A stretch of 64,000 nt of DNA from CAG-791 sp963605745 (GCA_963605745.1 CAVCWT010000011.1:1-64000); one strand, 5' to 3'; counted from the stretch's first letter, positions 25,878-34,283 are shown. Notes: a model not told the origin generated them from the letters alone. A program made the numbers and translations.

Positions 25878-27092
25878 ATGAAAAAAAAGACAATTGCACT
25901 GGTACTGGCAATGAGCATGGTGGGAGCAACACTTGCCGGCTGCGGACAGAGTGAGAGCAGCACGGCAGAGTCCACGCAGGAGGCGGCTGAAGAGACCACA
26001 GAGGCTGCAGAGGAGACAACCGAGGAGGTTGGTGAGGAGACCGCTCTGGAAGGCGAGGACGCAGAGATTCCGGAGGAGATCGGCGACCTGATTCCTGCAG
26101 ACTTCCTGCAGGAGCGCACCGGAATTGACGAGTATGAGGATTACAACGACATCGTCAGCAGACTCGAGGGAGAGAACGAAGGCTTTGCCTACATCTCCAT
26201 TGATGGATCTGTTGCCTATATTCTGGCCATCACCAATGAGATGTATACCATGGAGGACGGCACCAACGCAGCAACCAGCGTGGCTCTGTATGGCTATAAC
26301 GAGGACGGCAAGCTGGTGAACTTTGGCAATGCGTTCACGAACTCCACGGAGGAGAAAGCTCCGATTCGCTGCGACGGCACAGCTCTTTATATGGTAGAGA
26401 GCACGAACTACAACGTGATGAAGATCCGTGAGGACAATAACCTGCTGTATAACACCACATACATCATGGTGAACACGGATGGAGAGACCTTGTCCGGCTT
26501 TGTTCGTGAGGATGGCGAGTACGATGATTCCTCGGAGGATATCGGCATCAGCACGGTGGACGAGTTCAATGAGCTGGTAAAGGAAGCGGAGGAGATTGCA
26601 CCGATCCATTTCGAGAAGGCAGAGTATGACTCCTATGAGGCCATCATTGAAGAGCTGCCGTCCGAGTGGGGCTATGCCTACATCAACATTGATGGCTACG
26701 ACGGTGACATCCTGGCGGTATCGAACTTTACCTACAAGTGGGATAATGATGAGAATGTAGCCATTACCGTATACCTGTATGCATTGAATGGCGACAAGGC
26801 CACGATCCTTGGCAATGTGCTGACCGGCGGAACCGGCTATCCGGTTCGCTGCCAGGACGGCATCCTGTACGACTGCGGCATGAGGCAGTACGGCGAGATG
26901 CAGGTTCAGCAGGACGAAGAGGGCAAATACGTTCTCGCGCACACGAAGCTCGCACAGCTCACGTATGCGGCAGACGGAACGGCTTCTGTTACGACAGAGG
27001 GCGATATCACCGCATCGACCGAGGACGAGTTTTATGATCTGCTCTCTGGTGCAGATGAGCTGGAAGTGATCAATTTCGAGCTGGTAGACTGA
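25878..27092 (+). CDS. Lipoprotein with two internal repeats, function unknown
   Basis: 404 residues from ATG 25878 (GAGAGGAT upstream). The lipobox LAGC is at residues 19-22, followed by an acidic E/T/A-rich linker. Two related halves can be aligned by eye. The first runs from YEDYNDIVSRLEGENEGFAYISIDGSVAYILAITNEMY, and the second from YDSYEAIIEELPSEWGYAYINIDGYDGDILAVSNFTY; each continues with a VALYGYNEDGK- or VYLYALNGDK-like strand and a P-x-R-C-x-D-G motif. Each half is about 150 residues and probably beta-rich. It would be displayed on the cell surface. The family is not one I can name. Confidence 0.75.
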   Translation: MKKKTIALVLAMSMVGATLAGCGQSESSTAESTQEAAEETTEAAEETTEEVGEETALEGEDAEIPEEIGDLIPADFLQERTGIDEYEDYNDIVSRLEGENEGFAYISIDGSVAYILAITNEMYTMEDGTNAATSVALYGYNEDGKLVNFGNAFTNSTEEKAPIRCDGTALYMVESTNYNVMKIREDNNLLYNTTYIMVNTDGETLSGFVREDGEYDDSSEDIGISTVDEFNELVKEAEEIAPIHFEKAEYDSYEAIIEELPSEWGYAYINIDGYDGDILAVSNFTYKWDNDENVAITVYLYALNGDKATILGNVLTGGTGYPVRCQDGILYDCGMRQYGEMQVQQDEEGKYVLAHTKLAQLTYAADGTASVTTEGDITASTEDEFYDLLSGADELEVINFELVD

Positions 27093-27170
27093 GGACTTGC
27101 ACAGCCCTGTCACAAATAAAAATCAGCGTCTGCGCGAGTAAGCTCACACAGACGCACAGGTGTTGTCCGG

Positions 27171-27193
27171 GATTTTTACAGTAACAGATATCA
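27171..27193 (+). repeat. Dispersed short repeat, TTTTTACAGTAACAGATATC family
   Basis: Matches the copy at 23045-23067 almost base for base. It lies between the GCGTCTG/CAGACGC hairpin (27125-27155) that follows the lipoprotein gene and the terminator at 27195. Confidence 0.6.
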
Positions 27194-27194
27194 T

Positions 27195-27235
27195 AAAGGA
27201 GGAGCTGTAGATTGTGAATCTGCAGCTCCTCCTTT
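27195..27235 (+). terminator. Strong bidirectional terminator
   Basis: AAAGGAGGAGCTG.AGATT pairs with AATCT.CAGCTCCTCCTTT, one of the longest stems in the window, with U-rich ends in both directions. It lies between the lipoprotein gene and the converging double-glycine peptide gene. The 5' arm resembles a ribosome site but no gene follows on the plus strand. Confidence 0.8.
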
Positions 27236-27289
27236 ATTGCGCCCATCAGGCGGATTGCTTACTCATTCGATCCTCTAAGGGGATGATTA

Positions 27290-27472
27290 TTAAAAAAGAA
27301 TCGGGAGAACCGGGCCAAAGGTGGTATTACATAAGCCCGCCTTCCTAAGGGGTTTACCAGAGGGAATATATGGTTTTAAGATGCAAATATCAGGATCAGT
27401 GATCACAATAACATCATTGCCTCCGTTTACCATGTTGAGTTCCATCTCGTTCAGTGTTGTCATGTTGTTCAT
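27290..27472 (-). CDS. Double-glycine leader peptide, member 4
   Basis: 60 residues, the longest of the five. The leader MNNMTTLNEMELNMVNGG ends in Gly-Gly at 17-18. The 42-residue core (NDVIVITDPDICILKPYIPS...) is different in character from the others: proline-rich, with two cysteines and a hydrophobic C-terminus (FGPVLPILF). AGAAAAGGAGAAATAACAA precedes the ATG. The promoter element is at 27535-27561. Post-translational modification is possible but no modifying enzyme is nearby. Confidence 0.78.
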   Translation of the reverse strand: MNNMTTLNEMELNMVNGGNDVIVITDPDICILKPYIPSGKPLRKAGLCNTTFGPVLPILF

Positions 27473-27534
27473 TTGTTATTTCTCCTTTTCTTGTGTGTGT
27501 TCCGCTGCTGCGGTGTTGTTTGTTATGCATATAC

Positions 27535-27561
27535 ATACGCACGGGGAACAGAAATGTTACA
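27535..27561 (-). promoter_or_regulatory. Shared ECF-like promoter element, copy 3
   Basis: On the minus strand TGTAAC, 16 bases and CGTAT are followed by GTATATGCATAACAAACAAC. The whole tract downstream of the -10 is identical to copy 4 at 47449-47476 over more than 20 bases. It drives the peptide gene at 27290-27472. Confidence 0.65.
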
Positions 27562-27645
27562 GGGAAAGTAAGAAAGTTGAATGAGGAAAAAGAAAACTGC
27601 GCAGCAGCGATTTTGCGAAGGCGGGTTGAATCGGTGCCGTAATTG

Positions 27646-27674
27646 TTACAGAGCCTGCCGGAATAGGCTATACT
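27646..27674 (+). promoter_or_regulatory. Promoter of the sugar importer operon
   Basis: TTACAG (27646-27651), a 17-base spacer and TATACT (27669-27674). This is the only convincing promoter before the ATPase gene at 27831 and would give a leader of about 150 bases. It is divergent from the peptide promoter at 27535-27561. Confidence 0.5.
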
Positions 27675-27830
27675 AAGAGATGCTGATTTCAGCAGTGGTT
27701 TTTATGCGACCCTCGGGCGGATCGGATGGATTGGCAGCGGAATGCGCTGTTTTGCAGCAGCAGCAAAATCCTGGGATCGTGGGGGAAACGTCTTTTTGGC
27801 ATCAACAGTATGTCAGACAGGGGAGAAGTC

Positions 27831-28970
27831 ATGAAGATAGTATTGAAGGGACTGACCAAGAGATTTCCGAATCGAGACCGCAAAAAGGAAGAGGTCACGG
27901 CCGTGGATCATTTCAGCTTTGAAATTCCGGACGGAGAGCTGGTGAGCCTCTTAGGGCCTTCCGGCTGCGGCAAGAGCACGACGCTGAATATGATCTGCGG
28001 GCTCGAGATGCCGACGGAAGGACAGATCTTTTTCGGCGACGAGGATGTGACGAATGTTCCTCCGGAGCACCGCGGCGTCGGGATGGTATTCCAGAGCTAT
28101 GCACTCTATCCGCACCTGACGGTGCGGGATAATATTAAATTCCCGCTCCAGAATCTGACGGGCAAGAATAAACTGTCCAGGGACGAAATGGAGCAGCGCG
28201 CTTTGGAGGCAGCGGCCCTGGTACAGATTGAGCCTTATCTGGACCGCAAACCCAAAGAGCTCTCCGGCGGACAGCAGCAGCGCGTTGCCATTGCAAGGGC
28301 GCTGGTGAAGCGTCCGCGCGTTCTGCTCCTGGATGAGCCGCTCTCAAACCTGGATGCAAGACTCCGCATTCAGACAAGAGCAGAGATTCGCAGAATTCAG
28401 CAGGAAACAGGCATTACGATGGTATTCGTGACCCATGATCAGGAAGAGGCCATGAGCATTTCTGACCGCATGGTGGTCATGAAGGACGGTATTTTGCAGC
28501 AGATCGGAGCGCCGCAGGAGATCTATGATCACCCGGTGAATCTCTTCGTGGCTAAATTCCTCGGCAATCCGCCGATTAACATTCTGAAGGGACAGGAGAA
28601 AGAGACCATCGGCATCCGCCCGGAGGGCGTCGCCCTGCCGGAGTACATGGAGACCGGCGAGGCGGGAATGCGCATGCCTGGGAATGCCGGGCAGGAGGAG
28701 CTCTTAGATGTCCTTACCTGTACGCTCTGCAGCGTGGAGACTATGGGGAGAGACACCAGCATTGTCGTCACGCACCCTGCAGCGGAAGGGCAGCTGCGCT
28801 TCATTGTTCCCGGCGAGAGCATCCTGCCTCCTGCCGGCAGCAGGATCTGTCTGAAGATCAAGCCGAACAAGTATTACCGATTTGCTCCGGATGGAACAAC
28901 CATCGTAACGCCTGCAGGCACAGCAAATGCGGTCGGGACCCCGGCAGCCGGCAAGGAGGCGCACAGATGA
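27831..28970 (+). CDS. Sugar ABC transporter ATP-binding protein (MsmX/UgpC-like)
   Basis: 379 residues from ATG 27831 (GGGGAG upstream). Walker A GPSGCGKST is at residues 42-50, followed by the Q-loop VFQSYALYPHLTV, signature LSGGQQQRVAIARAL, Walker B VLLLDEPLSNLD and H-loop FVTHDQEEAM. The C-terminal beta-rich extension is of the MalK/UgpC regulatory type. It overlaps the next gene by four bases. Because the other sugar importers here (13962, 53173) lack an ATPase, this protein could serve as a shared energiser, as MsmX does in Bacillus; that is inference. Confidence 0.92.
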   Translation: MKIVLKGLTKRFPNRDRKKEEVTAVDHFSFEIPDGELVSLLGPSGCGKSTTLNMICGLEMPTEGQIFFGDEDVTNVPPEHRGVGMVFQSYALYPHLTVRDNIKFPLQNLTGKNKLSRDEMEQRALEAAALVQIEPYLDRKPKELSGGQQQRVAIARALVKRPRVLLLDEPLSNLDARLRIQTRAEIRRIQQETGITMVFVTHDQEEAMSISDRMVVMKDGILQQIGAPQEIYDHPVNLFVAKFLGNPPINILKGQEKETIGIRPEGVALPEYMETGEAGMRMPGNAGQEELLDVLTCTLCSVETMGRDTSIVVTHPAAEGQLRFIVPGESILPPAGSRICLKIKPNKYYRFAPDGTTIVTPAGTANAVGTPAAGKEAHR

Positions 28971-29857
28971 AGGAAAAGAGCAGCTTTAAGCCCTGGCTGT
29001 ATCTGCTGCCGTCGCTGATCTTCCTGGGCCTTTTCATGATCTATCCCCTCTTTGACGTTGTGATCTATTCGCTCGAAGAGGGCTATAACTCTGCATCGCA
29101 GACCTACCAGGGGGTAGGCCTGTACAATTTCAGGTATGTACTGCGGGATCCGTATTTTCTCCAGGCCCTGCAGAATACCTTCATCATTGTCATCATCACG
29201 GTGCCGATCTCGACAGGACTGGCACTGTTGATTTCACTCGGCCTGAACTCGATTCAAAAGCTCAAAGATCTGTTCCAGACCGTCTTTTTCCTTCCTTATG
29301 TGACGAACACCCTGGCGGTCGGCCTCGTGTTCATGATCCTGTTCAAAAAAACGCCCTACTCGGACGGCTTTGTGAACCTCCTGATCCATGCTCTGGGCGG
29401 CAGCAGCGTTGATTTCATTGAGGGTCCCTACTGGGCGAAACTCTTCGTGATGTGCACCTACACGATCTGGATCGTTCTGCCTTTTAAGATCCTGATCCTC
29501 ACGAGTGCTCTGGCGGGCGTCAATCCCGATTACTACAAGGCGGCGAGAGTGGACGGAACGTCGCCTTTGCGAATCTTCTATAAGATTACGCTCCCGATGA
29601 TCGCACCGATGATTTCGTATCTCATCATCACCGGCTTTATCGGGGCCTTCAAGGCCTACAGCGACGAGGTGGCCATCTTCGGAACGGACCTGAATGCTGC
29701 CGGGATGAATACCATTGTGGGCTACGTGTATGACATGCTGTACGGCGACAGCGGCGGCTATCCTTCGTATGCAGCGGCGGCAGCGCTGATCCTGTTCGCC
29801 ATTGTCTTTACGATCACCGTGATCAACCTCATGGTGTCCCATAAGGGGGAGAACTGA
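28967..29857 (+). CDS. Sugar ABC transporter permease (UgpA/MalF-like)
   Basis: 296 residues, six predicted membrane segments, starting in the first membrane helix (PWLYLLPSLIFLGLFMIYPLFDVV). The EAA loop is YYKAARVDGTSPLRIFYKITLPMIAP. It is coupled to the ATPase gene by an ATGA overlap. The channel partner is encoded at 30036. Confidence 0.9.
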   Translation: MKEKSSFKPWLYLLPSLIFLGLFMIYPLFDVVIYSLEEGYNSASQTYQGVGLYNFRYVLRDPYFLQALQNTFIIVIITVPISTGLALLISLGLNSIQKLKDLFQTVFFLPYVTNTLAVGLVFMILFKKTPYSDGFVNLLIHALGGSSVDFIEGPYWAKLFVMCTYTIWIVLPFKILILTSALAGVNPDYYKAARVDGTSPLRIFYKITLPMIAPMISYLIITGFIGAFKAYSDEVAIFGTDLNAAGMNTIVGYVYDMLYGDSGGYPSYAAAAALILFAIVFTITVINLMVSHKGEN

Positions 29858-29904
29858 GAAGGAATCGGAACCCTTGACGGGAAATGAAACGATTGTTGCG
29901 AGAA

Positions 29905-29973
29905 CGTTCCCCAAAATCATTCTGCAGCACCTGACTGGTTATTATGATACCAGGGTCAAAAGGACTTTTGACC
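29905..29973 (+). repeat. Intergenic repeat ending in a palindrome
   Basis: The first part, CCAAAATCATTCTGCAGCAC and then CTGACTGGTTATTATGATACC, resembles 8912-8950 (AAAAATCATTCTGCGTTATC, then TGGCCAGTTATTTTG). The second part is the perfect palindrome GGTCAAAAGGACTTTTGACC (29954-29973). It lies in the 178-base gap between the two permease genes and may be a REP-like element that has inserted into the operon. Confidence 0.55.
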
Positions 29974-30035
29974 TCAGCATTATTATCATGCAAGCGCTGC
30001 ATCGGATTGGACCCGCAGCAGAGCAGGAGATCACA

Positions 30036-30914
30036 ATGCAAGGAAACGAAATGAATTATCGCGAAATTGAACAACAAGCCGCCCGCAGAAAGCGTATCAA
30101 GACGGGCTTTACCTATGTCCTTCTGGGCTTCTGGGCGCTGGTGGTGCTGTTCCCCTTTTACTGGATGCTCCTGACCTCGGTAAAGAGCTACAGCGCCTAC
30201 AACCGGGAATACATTCCGCAGCTGTTCACAACAAGCCCCACCCTGCAAAATTACACGGATGCCTTCACACAGGTTTCGCTCGGTCGTTATTTTGCCAATA
30301 CCATTCTCTTTACGGTGGTGACGACGGCGCTGATGCTGGTTGTAACGGTTCTGTCGGCCTATGCCTTTGCAAGGCTCCGGTTTAAGGGCAAGAATCTGGT
30401 CTTTACCTTATACCTGTCGCTGATGATGATCCCGACCGAGCTGGTGGTCATCACGAACTTTGTGACGATCACGAACTGGGACCTGCGAAATACCTACCTG
30501 GGCCTCATTCTGCCGAGCGTGACGTCGGTGTTCTATATCTACCTTTTGAAGGAGAATTTTGAACAGATCCCGGAGGACCTGTATAAGGCGGCCAAGGTCG
30601 ACGGCACCTCAGACCTTCGCTACCTTCTGAAGGTCATGATCCCCATCTGCCAGCCGACCATTGTGACGATCACCATTCTGAAGGTGATCGAGTGCTGGAA
30701 TTCCTACGTCTGGCCGCGGCTGATTACCGATGATGCCAGCTACTATCTGGTGTCCAACGGCATTCAGGAGCTGCGTGAAAACGGCCTCGGCCGTGAGAAC
30801 ATTCCGGCGATGATGGCGGCCGTGGTCGTTATTTCGGTGCCGTTAATCGTCCTGTTCCTGATTTTCCACAAGAAGATCATGGACGGCGTTTCGCAGGGAG
30901 GAACCAAGGGATGA
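30036..30914 (+). CDS. Sugar ABC transporter permease (UgpE/MalG-like)
   Basis: 292 residues from ATG 30036, which has AGGAG at six bases; ATG 30051 is an alternative. The upstream open frame crosses the repeat and is rejected. The EAA loop is LYKAAKVDGTSDLRYLLKVMIPICQP. It overlaps the next gene by four bases. The C-terminus is IMDGVSQGGTKG, typical of MalG-type permeases. Confidence 0.9.
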   Translation: MQGNEMNYREIEQQAARRKRIKTGFTYVLLGFWALVVLFPFYWMLLTSVKSYSAYNREYIPQLFTTSPTLQNYTDAFTQVSLGRYFANTILFTVVTTALMLVVTVLSAYAFARLRFKGKNLVFTLYLSLMMIPTELVVITNFVTITNWDLRNTYLGLILPSVTSVFYIYLLKENFEQIPEDLYKAAKVDGTSDLRYLLKVMIPICQPTIVTITILKVIECWNSYVWPRLITDDASYYLVSNGIQELRENGLGRENIPAMMAAVVVISVPLIVLFLIFHKKIMDGVSQGGTKG

Positions 30915-32689
30915 GACGTCAGGATGAGAATGTACAAATGAGGACGCGGTCCGATCAAATGCGGCCAGACAGACGGCAGCCAAAGGAAAAGACAGAGAAC
31001 AAAATGCAGACAGGCAGAACGAGGGATGCAGTGCATAAGCTGAATAAGGACAGCAAAAGCCGGCAGGAAGAACGGACCGCGAGGCGGCTTAGGAAAGCCC
31101 GCAATCTCCTGCGCCGCGCAGGAGCGATGCTTGCAGCGACGGCACTGGCGGCAGCGAGCCTTACCGGCTGCCACGGAACGCAGGGCAAAGAGGCCTTCGC
31201 TGTGCCGGAAGGGCTCGATGAGAGCCGGCAGTACGAGATCACCTTCTGGGCTAAAAACGACACCAACAAACGTCAGACCGCCGTGTACCAGCAGGCGATT
31301 GACGACTTTGAGGCTCTGTATCCCAATATCACGGTGAACATCAAGCTCTATACGGATTACACCAAGATCTACAACGATGTCATCACCAACATGTCCACGG
31401 ACACGACGCCCAACGTGTGCATCACCTATCCGGACCACATCGCGACCTATATGACAGGGAGCAATGCGGTGGTCGCACTGGATGAGCTCATGGAGGATCC
31501 GCAGTACGGACTCGGCGGGAGTAAGCTGCGCTTCGATGGCCCGATCAAGGAGGAGATCATTCCGCAGTTTCTGGAGGAATGTGAGCTGCAGGGCGCTTGC
31601 TATGCGGTGCCCTTCATGCGCTCCACGGAGGCGGTCTATGTCAACGAGGATATGGTGGAGGCCCTCGGCTATGAGCTGCCGGACGTGCTGACCTGGGACT
31701 TTATGTTCGAGGTGGCGGAGGCCGCCATGGAGCAGAACGCAGACGGAACCTACAAGGTGAACGGCCAGAACGTGCTGATCCCCATCATCTACAAGTCGAC
31801 AGACAACATGATGATCCAGATGCTGCGCCAGAAGGGCGCCGGCTACTCCACAGAGGAGGGAGAGATCGAGCTATTCAACGACACGACCTCAGAGCTTTTG
31901 AATACGATTGCGCAGCACGCTGCGACCGGTGCCTTCTCGACCTTCAAAATATCGAGCTACCCGGCCAACTTTCTCAATGCGGGGCAGTGTATCTTTGCCA
32001 TTGATTCGACAGCAGGTGCAACGTGGATGGGGACGGATGCGCCGCTTTCCGACATCAGCGAGGATGCGGTGCAGCAGTTCACGACCCGCGTGATGATGGT
32101 TCCGCAGTATGACACCGAAAATCCGCAGATGATCTCACAGGGACCGTCGATCTGTATCTTTAATAAAAAGGATCCCCAGGAGGTCCTTGCATCCTGGCTG
32201 TTCGCACAATTCCTTTTGACCAATGAGATTCAGCTGGGCTACGCGGAGACAGAAGGTTATGTTCCTGTGACCTCCAAGGCGCAGGAATCGGCAGAATATC
32301 AGGACTATCTGTCACAGAGCGGGACCGATGAGGAGCATTACAGTGTGAAGATCGATGCGTCCCGGCTCCTTCTGGAGAATGTGGAGCACACCTTTACGAC
32401 GGCGGTGTTCAACGGCTCGGCGTCTCTTCGTCAGGCGGCAGGGTCCCTCATTGAGTCCGTGACAAAGTCGGTCCGCCGCCATCAAATCGTGGACGAAGCG
32501 TATCTTAAGGAGCTCTATGAGGATACGGCCACCATGTACAAGCTGGATCAGATCACCGGCTCCGGCGCCGGGACGGACGCAGACCTTGGACCGCTCCCTG
32601 CCGGGGCGAAGGCACTGCTCGCAGTGCTGGCAATCGCCTGGATCGGAATCGGGGCAGCATTCTGCAAAAGACACATCACGAAGAAGTAA
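30911..32689 (+). CDS. Sugar ABC transporter substrate-binding protein with unusual ends (UgpB-like)
   Basis: 592 residues. The binding fold starts at about residue 107 (YEITFWAKNDTNKRQTAVYQQAIDDFEALYPNITVNI) and resembles UgpB-type proteins. Two oddities stand out. First, about 60 charged residues precede the signal peptide, whose lipobox LTGC is at 84-87. Second, a C-terminal hydrophobic segment (about 564-585, AKALLAVLAIAWIGIGAAF) followed by KRHITKK looks like a second membrane anchor. A downstream start (for example at the ATG of MQTGRTRD) is possible, but the ATGA overlap and AGGGAGG site favour 30911. The ligand is unknown. Confidence 0.85.
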   Translation: MRRQDENVQMRTRSDQMRPDRRQPKEKTENKMQTGRTRDAVHKLNKDSKSRQEERTARRLRKARNLLRRAGAMLAATALAAASLTGCHGTQGKEAFAVPEGLDESRQYEITFWAKNDTNKRQTAVYQQAIDDFEALYPNITVNIKLYTDYTKIYNDVITNMSTDTTPNVCITYPDHIATYMTGSNAVVALDELMEDPQYGLGGSKLRFDGPIKEEIIPQFLEECELQGACYAVPFMRSTEAVYVNEDMVEALGYELPDVLTWDFMFEVAEAAMEQNADGTYKVNGQNVLIPIIYKSTDNMMIQMLRQKGAGYSTEEGEIELFNDTTSELLNTIAQHAATGAFSTFKISSYPANFLNAGQCIFAIDSTAGATWMGTDAPLSDISEDAVQQFTTRVMMVPQYDTENPQMISQGPSICIFNKKDPQEVLASWLFAQFLLTNEIQLGYAETEGYVPVTSKAQESAEYQDYLSQSGTDEEHYSVKIDASRLLLENVEHTFTTAVFNGSASLRQAAGSLIESVTKSVRRHQIVDEAYLKELYEDTATMYKLDQITGSGAGTDADLGPLPAGAKALLAVLAIAWIGIGAAFCKRHITKK

Positions 32690-33056
32690 CGGTGACTTCC
32701 GATGAAAGTTGGAGCGCTTTCGTAAAGAAATCAATCAAGACGCATAAACAGTCTTTGGTTTCGGGGTATGAAAAGGAAAGATTTTCATATTTTGTTAAAT
32801 CGGTCAGGTATTCTGGAATCAACAAGGCGGGAATGTGTGTTTCCCCACTGAAAGTGCGAGTACCTTCTTGATAATCTTTCGTAAAACCACTCCACTCAGT
32901 ATCAGTCCGAGAGGGATTTCCAAAGATTTCTTCAAAATAACCGTCCCAGATATGAAGAACGGTTGGATAGTGAGGATTGGACATGGAGAGGGTGATTTCA
33001 CCCTCTCCTTCATACCCATCGTAAAAAATAGTGTTATTATGCTTTCCAGTGTCCAT
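32676..33056 (-). CDS. Candidate immunity protein
   Basis: 126 residues, acidic, with no signal peptide and no family I can name. It starts inside the last codons of the toxin-like gene (20-base overlap), the usual arrangement for a toxin-immunity pair, and it is the last gene of a three-gene minus-strand unit. Its 3' end overlaps the end of the sugar-binding-protein gene by 14 bases in convergent orientation. Base composition is AT-richer than the flanking operons. The function is inferred from position only. Confidence 0.5.
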   Translation of the reverse strand: MDTGKHNNTIFYDGYEGEGEITLSMSNPHYPTVLHIWDGYFEEIFGNPSRTDTEWSGFTKDYQEGTRTFSGETHIPALLIPEYLTDLTKYENLSFSYPETKDCLCVLIDFFTKALQLSSEVTVTSS

Positions 33057-33516
33057 TATTTAATAACTCCTTTTGTTCTTGTGTTGCGGTACCATTTTTT
33101 CTTGCTCGAATAGCCTCATCCCAAGATGACTTTGAAATCCATTTGTTGTTACCTACTAGGATTTCTCTTTTTGCAGGGCGTGCATCAGGACCGGATCCGA
33201 TGCCGGGAAGGTGTCGCTCCACAACCCAGCTATCACCTTGATCAGCAGGAGCACCGGGGGTTCGGGTGTGCCATCGGCTGATATACGTATATTTTCCTCT
33301 TGTCCATTGATATTTTACCTGCGAATATCCTTCCTTTGTCTGTGCTGTTATTCTGGCGTTTTCAGGAATGTGGAAAGGGGAGGACTTTGGCAGAATTTGC
33401 GTAAGATATTGATGCTGTGCTTCAATTTCGTTTTCGGATGCTGCTCGTTCTGCTTCCTCTTGTTCAAGAGTCTGCTGTGCTCCGGATGTTTGTCCACTGT
33501 ATCTGCCGCTTGCCAT
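33037..33516 (-). CDS. Small polymorphic-toxin-like protein
   Basis: 159 residues from ATG 33516, which overlaps the DUF4417 stop by one base (TAATG). The N-terminal 40 residues are Q/E-rich and polar (SGQTSGAQQTLEQEEAERAA). The C-terminal region from about residue 50 (IPENARITAQTKEGYSQVKYQWTRGKYTYISRWHTRTPGAPADQGDSWVVERHLPGIG) ends in GHW and has the look of the short C-terminal domains found in phage-head and polymorphic-toxin proteins of Firmicutes. It has no signal peptide. It could be a nuclease-type toxin or a cargo protein of a mobile element; I cannot identify catalytic residues with confidence. Confidence 0.5.
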   Translation of the reverse strand: MASGRYSGQTSGAQQTLEQEEAERAASENEIEAQHQYLTQILPKSSPFHIPENARITAQTKEGYSQVKYQWTRGKYTYISRWHTRTPGAPADQGDSWVVERHLPGIGSGPDARPAKREILVGNNKWISKSSWDEAIRARKNGTATQEQKELLNNGHWKA

Positions 33517-34283
33517 TAGCCAACCCTCCTGTTCATGTTGCGATTTCGGAGAGTGTTGTCGGGAATGATGATTTTTACACCATGATTGAGTGCGTATTCG
33601 AAAGATTTGAGGCATGTTTCATCTTTTCCGCAGGCAGAATAGACGATGATTGCCTTGAGAGGGAGATGATCAACGGCATAGCGAATAGCATCTTCGAATA
33701 GCTTTCGCTCAGATGGATACCGAATGTGACTTTTGGCACTCATGGCGATCACACTGCATTTTTCCAATCCACTGAAATAGAGCGGAAAACTGGAAAAATC
33801 GGCATAAGATGCATTGGGGATTACTACGGCGTGCAGTTCCAAGGAAAACCATAATGCAACAATGCGGGCTCTGAAAATTCGATACAGATTTTCTATCTTG
33901 TGAATATCACCGAACACAGAATAATCGGGAGAGATAAAAAATCTGACACCTTCAAAACGCTTTTTGAAATAGGCAAGCCTCTTTTTGTCATCAAAGTAGA
34001 TTGCCCAGAATAATCCGTTGCGTCCATCGAATTCAATATCAAATGAATAGAAACAGACGGCAGTCAAGGGCGAAATATGGTACAGTGATTTCTGTGAATA
34101 TAAGGCAAGATAATCAGGAAATACGGTGGTATCACAGTGTAATTCCGGCATATCCAGGGGACCGCACCTGTGGGTGCGGTTAATCAATTTTAAGATGTTG
34201 TAATTGATTAAATGACACATGTCCTTTGGGACACGCGTGCGGGTGCCGTTTTTCAGAGACACTGGCATTGTCAGTTGCTTCAT
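33516..34283 (-). CDS. DUF4417-type protein
   Basis: 255 residues from ATG 34283 (AAAGGA about 12 bases upstream; a TTG start 11 codons earlier is possible). The segment KKRFEGVRFFISPDYSVFGDIHKIENLYRIFRARIVALWFSLELHAVVIPNASYAD and the terminal LKAIIVYSACGKDETCLKSFEYALNHGVKIIIPDN resemble DUF4417 proteins, which are common on phages and integrative elements of Clostridia. The biochemical role is unknown. It is first in a three-gene overlapping unit with the toxin-like and candidate immunity genes. The region is clearly AT-richer than its neighbours. Confidence 0.6.
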   Translation of the reverse strand: MKQLTMPVSLKNGTRTRVPKDMCHLINYNILKLINRTHRCGPLDMPELHCDTTVFPDYLALYSQKSLYHISPLTAVCFYSFDIEFDGRNGLFWAIYFDDKKRLAYFKKRFEGVRFFISPDYSVFGDIHKIENLYRIFRARIVALWFSLELHAVVIPNASYADFSSFPLYFSGLEKCSVIAMSAKSHIRYPSERKLFEDAIRYAVDHLPLKAIIVYSACGKDETCLKSFEYALNHGVKIIIPDNTLRNRNMNRRVG

